The translations under genes and the position numbers were made by a program. 9,297 nt of DNA from an uncultured Lachnospiraceae bacterium (GTDB lineage: Bacteria; Bacillota; Clostridia; Lachnospirales; Lachnospiraceae): assembly GCA_910586585.1 (NCBI GenBank), contig CAJUKA010000135.1:1-9297 (forward strand), given 5' to 3'. Below, one piece after another: positions 6,269-9,297 of the stretch. Numbering within the stretch: position 1 is the stretch's first letter; each line of letters starts with the position of its first letter. Under the pieces are notes generated by a model. The model saw only the letters and a list, made by a program, of their open reading frames with translations. It did no database searches and was not told where the DNA came from.

Positions 6269-6472
6269 ATGCAGAAAGAAAATATGAAATGGCTATTATG
6301 CCCTCTTTGCGGAAATAAAACCCACAACAAAATTAGAGAGGATACGATATTGAAAAACTATCCCCGTTACTGTCCGAAATGCAAGCAAGAAGTTTTGATT
6401 GAAGTCAAGGACTTGCAAGTAAATGTCATCAAAGAGCCAGACGCTTTAGACGCAGAGCCGATGAATGAGTGA
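6269..6472 (+). CDS. Cysteine-rich KTR domain protein
   Basis: A 67-residue zinc-ribbon-like protein. The core is KWLLCPLCGNKTHNKIRED, then YCPKCKQEVLIEVK, which I recognise as the Cys-rich KTR family: two CPxC pairs that should bind one zinc, with the KTR motif here as KTH. Proteins of this family are common in Tn916- and Tn1549-like conjugative elements of Bacillota; their function is unknown. The start is uncertain: ATG 6269 follows GGTGAT at 6260-6265 with short spacing, while ATG 6245 and ATG 6284 are also in frame. The gap from the 51-residue gene is 41 bp with no clear terminator between them, so it probably belongs to the same transcript. It ends two bases before a repeat resembling an insertion-sequence end. 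Confidence 0.75.
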   Translation: MQKENMKWLLCPLCGNKTHNKIREDTILKNYPRYCPKCKQEVLIEVKDLQVNVIKEPDALDAEPMNE

Positions 6473-6474
6473 GC

Positions 6475-6651
6475 TGATATGCTCCCCTTATAGTAGACAG
6501 ATGAAATAATAAAACTCCCTTTTCGGAAAAGTGTTCCCACTGCTTATTAGCTTGAGCTAACCTGAATATTCATACATTTTCTAATTGTTCGGGCAATTTG
6601 AGCAACTGTATTTGGGATTTTGTCTACTGTATATTGGGAAAAATTGGTTCA
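6475..6651. mobile_element. Short inverted-repeat element related to IS150-type ends (MITE-like or IS scar)
   Basis: The 25 bases at 6475-6499 match the reverse complement of the IS150-type right end at 8909-8933 at 18 of 25 positions, both starting TGA and ending AGTAGACA. The opposite end, 6621-6651, begins TGTCTACT and ends GGTTCA, the same outer and inner blocks as 8909-8933, with a GGG between. So 177 bp are enclosed by diverged inverted ends with no transposase inside. On the minus strand about 25 codons read up to a stop near 6560 (PNTVAQIARTIRKCMNIQ), which I cannot place. No target duplication is visible. It may be a MITE-like deletion derivative or two nested IS scars. Confidence 0.45.
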
Positions 6652-6658
6652 GGAATTG

Positions 6659-6690
6659 AAAAAGGCTATCCATTTGAGTGGACAGCCTTT
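6659..6690 (-). terminator. Terminator of the lipoprotein gene
   Basis: A 12-bp stem, AAAGGCTATCCA (6661-6672) with TGGACAGCCTTT (6679-6690), encloses a 6-base loop. Read on the minus strand the one irregular pair is a G-T wobble and the hairpin is followed by five T (complement of 6659-6663). It lies 35 bp beyond the stop of the minus-strand lipoprotein gene. On the plus strand the pair is an A-C mismatch and the T run is shorter, so the minus direction is favoured. Confidence 0.7.
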
Positions 6691-6724
6691 TGAATTTAAT
6701 ATGAGTTTTCTATCATCTATTTCC

Positions 6725-7666
6725 TCATTCAGATTCCCCTCTGTATTCAAAGACAAACCACTTTTCATTCATATAAATTTCTATGGTATCGTCCGTTCCG
6801 TACTGATAGCCAAATCCACTTCCAAAGTTAGACTGGTTATCTTCCATTGGGATTTCTGTTCCATCTACTGTTGACGTTATTTCTCCATCCATATTACCGC
6901 AACGCCCACTGATAGTGCTTTCTCTCCCTGTATCATAATATAATTTACCATTTATTCTTACCATGGGTATTCTATCCCACATAGCATCAGTACCTGTTTG
7001 TTCTATCACCATAATTTTATAGACCTCACCTAATTGCGCAGGATAAGATTCCATTATTTCTCCATTATAACTAATTTCTACTAAATCTCCAATTTGCAAT
7101 TCAACGTTTTCTTCGTTTGATATATGAAACTTATCTGCTGAATTAAGTTCCAAAGAGTCATCTACTGGCCTTACTATTATTGAATCATCATTCTTTTCAA
7201 TTACCGACGCTTGAAATGTTATCATTGGTGGTGTATTATCTGCTGAAGCGAGCATTTCTGTTATACAATTACCTAAAGCAGGCGCTGGTTTATATATTCC
7301 CTGATAGGGCTGTTCCACGTATTCGGTTCCTTTATCTATGTAGTAAAAAAGAGTAGTTCCTGCCACCCCATCGCAATTTATATTGATCGTAATAAAATTT
7401 TTATTGACTGGTACGTCATTGATCGACTCTTGATTGGTTGTTTCCATATTCATTAGAAGAGATAAAAATTCGTCAGTAAACTCCACAGCTTCAGCTTCTG
7501 TGTTAGGTGACATAGCATATTTATCACCGTCAGAAACACCAATAGATACAATATCCTCTCTGTCTGGCAATCTAATAGGATTCCCCTGTTCTTTTTTTCC
7601 ACATGAACACAACATAATTGAAATAAGGCTATATAAACAAATAATACAGTATAATTTCTTTTTCAT
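6725..7666 (-). CDS. Secreted lipoprotein with BlaR1-like C-terminal domain
   Basis: A 313-residue lipoprotein. Residues 1-22 form a type II signal peptide: MKKK, a hydrophobic stretch and the lipobox LCSC, with C22 as the lipid-modified residue. Residues about 37-138 resemble small Bacillota domains of the DUF5301 type (ITININCDGVAGTTLFYYI). About 147-232 form a beta-rich domain (QIGDLVEISYNGEIMES) like DUF3221/OB-type lipoproteins. Residues 233-313 (RINGKLYYDTG, then GRCGNMDGEITSTVDGTEIP and GFGYQYG) resemble the domain I know from the C-terminus of BlaR1-like M56 proteins. Domain names are from memory of motifs. GGGAGG (complement of 7673-7678) is seven bases before the ATG. It is monocistronic, convergent with the sigma operon, and has its own promoter and terminator. 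A sensor or scavenger role at the outer membrane face is inference. Confidence 0.78.
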   Translation of the reverse strand: MKKKLYCIICLYSLISIMLCSCGKKEQGNPIRLPDREDIVSIGVSDGDKYAMSPNTEAEAVEFTDEFLSLLMNMETTNQESINDVPVNKNFITININCDGVAGTTLFYYIDKGTEYVEQPYQGIYKPAPALGNCITEMLASADNTPPMITFQASVIEKNDDSIIVRPVDDSLELNSADKFHISNEENVELQIGDLVEISYNGEIMESYPAQLGEVYKIMVIEQTGTDAMWDRIPMVRINGKLYYDTGRESTISGRCGNMDGEITSTVDGTEIPMEDNQSNFGSGFGYQYGTDDTIEIYMNEKWFVFEYRGESE

Positions 7667-7695
7667 TGTTATCCTCCCAAAAAATATATTTTAAT

Positions 7696-7724
7696 ATCAT
7701 ACTATATTTTACTGCATATTTCAA
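7696..7724 (-). promoter_or_regulatory. Sigma-A promoter of the lipoprotein gene
   Basis: On the minus strand, -35 TTGAAA (complement of 7719-7724) and -10 TATGAT (complement of 7696-7701) are exactly 17 bp apart, leaving a leader of about 25 bases to the ATG. Position, spacing and sequence all fit a vegetative promoter. Confidence 0.65.
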
Positions 7725-7745
7725 GACGTACGCGAAATAGTCGGG

Positions 7746-8114
7746 GTGTGTTTTTATGCGCTAAAAATGTATATTTATAGGCTCGTTTTTATTGGGTACA
7801 CAATTCCGAAAAGGGTGGAAATCGTAAAATACTGTATTGAGCATGAAATGGACTATGCGCAGACAGCAGAAAAATACCAGGTATCTTACCAACAGATTTA
7901 CCAATGGGCAAGGAAATACCAGTCAAACGGCGCAGAAGGGCTTATTGACAAAAGGGGGAAAAGAAAACCTGAAACGGAAATGTCAGAACTGGAGAAACTG
8001 CGTGCAGAAAATAAGCTTCTTCAAGCGGAAAAGCGCAGAGCCCAGCTGGAGGCTGCTTTCTTAAAAAACTTGACGAAATCGAAAGCAGGCGGTTCTAAGA
8101 CAGATACAAAATGA
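7746..8114 (+). pseudogene. IS150-type orfA, N-terminal half missing and reading frame broken
   Basis: The homologous part begins around RVEIVKYCIEH and contains one helix-turn-helix (DYAQTAEKYQVSYQQIYQWA), the KYQSNGAEGLIDKRGKRKP linker and a coiled coil (SELEKLRAENKLLQAEKRRA). Intact relatives have another helix-turn-helix domain of about 60-100 residues before this. The first 20 or so residues of the open frame (MCFYALKMYIYRLVF) come from flanking DNA. At 8063-8068 a run of six A is one short of what the family sequence LKKLDEIE requires: read one frame back after the run, the protein continues LDEIESRRF and stops at 8096-8098, while the actual frame reads NLTKSKAGG to a stop at 8112-8114. 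No ribosome site is evident. Confidence 0.7.
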
Positions 8115-8853
8115 GACGGTTTATCTGGTGATACAGGAAATATATGATGAGCAGGGATGCCCTATATCGGAACTCTGCAGATTTGCGGGAATTTCACATT
8201 CTGCCTATTATATAAATGGCTGAACCGGAAACCAAGTGAAAATGAGAAATTCAACCAGAAATTATGTGTCCTTATCAGAGATGCGTACGAGGAAAAAAGC
8301 GGGATTCTGGGTTACAGGCAGATGACGATTAAATTGAACCGTGAAAATGAATTTCAAGTCAACGCAAAGAGAATCTTGCGCCTTATGCGGATTTTACATC
8401 TGAAGTCTGTGTGCCGGCGCAGGAGAAGAAACTATGTAAAATCAACGCCAGAGGTTACTGCCGAAAATATATTAAACCGGGAGTTCCATGCGGAGCGTTT
8501 TGGTGAAAAATGGCTGACGGATGTAACGGAAATGAAATATGGAGCCAGTGGGAAGGCATACCTAAGCGCCATTGTGGACTTAGCAGATAAAAGTATTGTT
8601 TCCTTTGTCATTGGACATTCCAATAATAATGCGCATGTCAAGAGTATCCCGATGTATTGATAACGGACCAATGGAAGCGTTCCGGGGAATGCTGAAATCA
8701 GAAATGTATTACCTGAAGAAATTTCAAACATATGAGGAACTAAAGGAGGCCGTATCCGATTACCTAGATTATTATAATAATCATCAGTATCAGAAGCGCT
8801 TAAACTGTATGACACCGATAGAATATAGAAACTATTTGAAAGGTGCTGCATAA
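8101..8853 (+). pseudogene. IS150-type orfB transposase, frameshifted and internally deleted
   Basis: Three frames must be joined to recover the protein. Part one starts near 8101 (QNETVYLVIQEI, then GCPISELCRFAGISHSAYY) and breaks at 8212-8213, where two extra bases (AT) sit before KWLNRKPS. Part two runs from there to about 8634 and holds HTH_21-type sequence and the first catalytic Asp in WLTDVTEMKYG, followed by AIVDLADKSIVSFVIG and HSNNNA. Part three, in another frame from about 8635, resumes at MSRVSRCIDNGPMEAF, with the final Glu in PMEAF, and ends YQKRLNCMTPIEYRN. Between NNNA and MSRVS the family normally has about 45 residues including HSDRGFQYTS, so the second catalytic Asp is deleted. 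The enzyme cannot be active. A GCATG-like overlap at the junction hints at microhomology. Confidence 0.8.
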
Positions 8854-8858
8854 AAAAT

Positions 8859-8909
8859 CTGCCAGTCCTTTTTTGTGACTGGCAGGCTAAAATTTTTATT
8901 TTTTTAATT
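8859..8909 (+). terminator. Rho-independent terminator at the end of the IS150-type element
   Basis: CTGCCAGTC (8859-8867) and GACTGGCAG (8877-8885) form a perfect 9-bp stem with a 9-base loop, followed after a few bases by T-rich sequence (two runs of five and seven T). On the minus strand the stem is followed by ATTTTTT, so it may act in both directions. It lies six bases after the orfB stop and just inside the element's right end, where it would insulate the transposase genes from the flank. Confidence 0.7.
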
Positions 8910-8933
8910 GTCTACTTGACAGGGAGCGGTTCA
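8909..8933 (-). repeat. Right terminal inverted repeat of the IS150-type element
   Basis: TGTCTACTTGACAGGG followed by AGCGGTTCA; read inward it begins TGAACCGCTCCC. The TG...CA style ends are typical for IS3-family elements. The adjacent minus-strand open frame changes to a TGA stop exactly at 8933-8931, supplied by the repeat itself, which fixes the boundary. Its partner copy is not adjacent to the remnant; the best match is at 6475-6499. Confidence 0.65.
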
Positions 8934-9056
8934 GTCCGGATGCGCCTCTATAAAGTGTTCAAAATCCACATAGGTGCGTTTGTTGATGTTATTGCATTTG
9001 TAAGGTAAGAATCTAAATATTATCAGAGGTTTATGATATTTCCGAACCGTTTCTTG
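8934..9056 (-). pseudogene. Possible IS30-family transposase fragment, cut by the IS150-type element
   Basis: On the minus strand 41 codons are open from 9056 to 8934: QETVRKYHKPLIIF, then NINKRTYVDFEHFIEAHPD. The RTYxDFxxFxExHPD pattern is what I know from the segment just before the catalytic core of IS30-family transposases, where it is normally followed by an acidic MDTV motif. Here the frame ends in a TGA made of the last bases of the neighbouring element, so the catalytic part is missing. The other end is closed by a TGA at 9059-9057, with no start. It is therefore a doubly broken scrap. Family assignment is tentative because only about 14 residues are diagnostic. Confidence 0.4.
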
Positions 9057-9101
9057 TCAAGAGAGGGTACTGGTGATTATTATAATAATCTATGTAACCC
9101 G

Positions 9102-9126
9102 ATATCCAAAGAGCGGATATAGATTT
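9102..9126 (+). terminator. Candidate terminator upstream of the tRNA promoter
   Basis: ATATCC (9102-9107) and GGATAT (9115-9120) form a 6-bp stem with a 7-base loop, followed by AGATTTTT. The stem is short and AT-rich, so strength is doubtful, but the position just ahead of the strong promoter at 9162 suits an insulating site. Confidence 0.35.
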
Positions 9127-9161
9127 TTCCGTGAAAGAACAAAATTTGCTTAAAAAAATAC

Positions 9162-9190
9162 TTGCAAATAAGAAATCTCTATGATATAAT
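9162..9190 (+). promoter_or_regulatory. Strong sigma-A promoter of the tRNA-Glu transcript
   Basis: TTGCAA (9162-9167) and a consensus TATAAT (9185-9190) are 17 bp apart, with A-rich sequence upstream that could serve as an UP element. The transcript leader before the tRNA at 9244 holds two small GC-rich hairpins, CGCC/GGCG (9200-9212) and GCCC/GGGC (9223-9234). This arrangement is typical for stable-RNA promoters. Confidence 0.75.
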
Positions 9191-9243
9191 ATGATTCGTC
9201 GCCCAAAAGGCGTCGAAAGACAGCCCCAAAGGGCGGGAGAAGC

Positions 9244-9297
9244 GGCTCCTTGGTCAAGCGGTTAAGACATCGCCCTTTCACGGCGGTAACACGGGTT
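9244..9297 (+). tRNA. tRNA-Glu (anticodon UUC), 5' part
   Basis: The first 54 nt of a tRNA are present before the window ends. The acceptor strand GGCTCCT is followed by a D-arm containing GGTCAAGCGGTTAAGAC, and then a perfect anticodon arm: TCGCC, loop CTTTCAC, GGCGG. The anticodon TTC is at 9277-9279, which decodes GAA/GAG as glutamate. The T-arm begins with ACGGGTT at the edge; the rest of the T-arm, the 3' acceptor strand and any encoded CCA lie outside. tRNA genes often serve as integration sites, but no attachment core can be tested here because the 3' end is missing. Confidence 0.93.

Larger units (their letters stand above)
7798..8933 (+). mobile_element. Decayed IS150-type (IS3-family) insertion sequence, left end missing
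   Basis: The remnant contains the second half of a two-HTH orfA, a broken orfB, a hairpin and the right end TGTCTACTTGAC...GGTTCA (8909-8933). Intact relatives carry an N-terminal orfA half and a left inverted repeat; neither is next to 7798. Recognisable orfA sequence starts near 7806 (RVEIVKYCIEH). The right end is supported because a separate truncated reading frame begins exactly at 8934. The left boundary is approximate. The nearest left-end-like repeat lies at 6475-6499, far upstream on the other side of the lipoprotein gene. Confidence 0.75.

Noticed and set aside
6510..6530. CTTTTC/GAAAAG as a terminator of the sigma operon
   Set aside because: The loop would be a single base and there is no following T run.
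6620..6874. 84-codon plus-strand frame over the terminator and the 3' end of the lipoprotein gene
   Set aside because: It crosses a strong hairpin and is antisense to a well-supported gene; no ribosome site.
7434..7694. 86-codon plus-strand frame opposite the lipoprotein signal peptide
   Set aside because: Antisense to the start, ribosome site and promoter of a well-supported gene.
8432..8851. 139-codon minus-strand frame across the IS150-type remnant
   Set aside because: Antisense to clear transposase sequence in two frames; no ribosome site.
9075..9090. Perfect 16-bp palindrome GATTATTATAATAATC
   Set aside because: Pure AT-rich core; such palindromes arise easily in this composition and nothing nearby suggests an operator.
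1..9297. CRISPR array or tandem repeat system
   Set aside because: No regularly spaced repeats seen on reading through; all repeats found are inverted IS-type ends or hairpins.

Overview
The window looks like accessory, mobile-element-rich DNA from an AT-rich Gram-positive anaerobe of the Bacillota, most likely a gut Clostridia (Lachnospiraceae-type). This rests on strong AGGAGG-type ribosome sites, AT-rich codon use, a Tn1549-like conjugation gene fragment, a cysteine-rich KTR protein, and insertion sequences of types I recall from that group. Taxon and family names come from recognition of protein motifs, not from a search.

Layout. Bases 1-270 (minus strand) hold the first eight codons of a gene leaving the window and a frameshifted XRE-type helix-turn-helix regulator with its own promoter. 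Bases 271-618 are AT-rich and carry nothing I can support. Bases 624-866 are the C-terminal 80 codons of a VirD4/TraG-type conjugation coupling protein. An apparently intact IS3-family element (about 871-2206, orfA plus orfB) follows directly.

Bases 2276-6472 are the coherent functional unit, all on the plus strand and tightly packed: an ECF-type sigma factor, its zinc-binding membrane anti-sigma factor (8-bp overlap), a four-helix membrane protein, an FtsX-like ABC permease (14-bp overlap), the ABC ATPase (ATGA overlap), a 51-residue two-helix membrane protein, and a cysteine-rich KTR zinc-ribbon protein. The likely logic is an envelope-stress or antimicrobial-peptide response: the anti-sigma holds the sigma factor at the membrane, an outside signal releases it, and the sigma factor drives its own operon, including a MacB/bacteriocin-type ABC system. 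This is inference from gene order and domains.

Bases 6475-6651 look like a small element with inverted-repeat ends related to those of an IS150-type element. A convergent minus-strand lipoprotein gene (6725-7666) follows, with a clear promoter and a terminator. Bases 7798-8933 are a decayed IS150-type element: orfA has lost its N-terminal half, and orfB carries a 2-nt insertion and an internal deletion that removes a catalytic Asp. Its right end cuts into a minus-strand fragment that resembles an IS30-family transposase (8934-9056). The window ends in a well-formed promoter and the first 54 nt of a tRNA-Glu(UUC) gene, which probably marks a return to core genome.

Overall: the remains of a conjugative element plus at least three insertion-sequence families surround one intact sigma/anti-sigma/ABC cargo operon and one intact lipoprotein gene.
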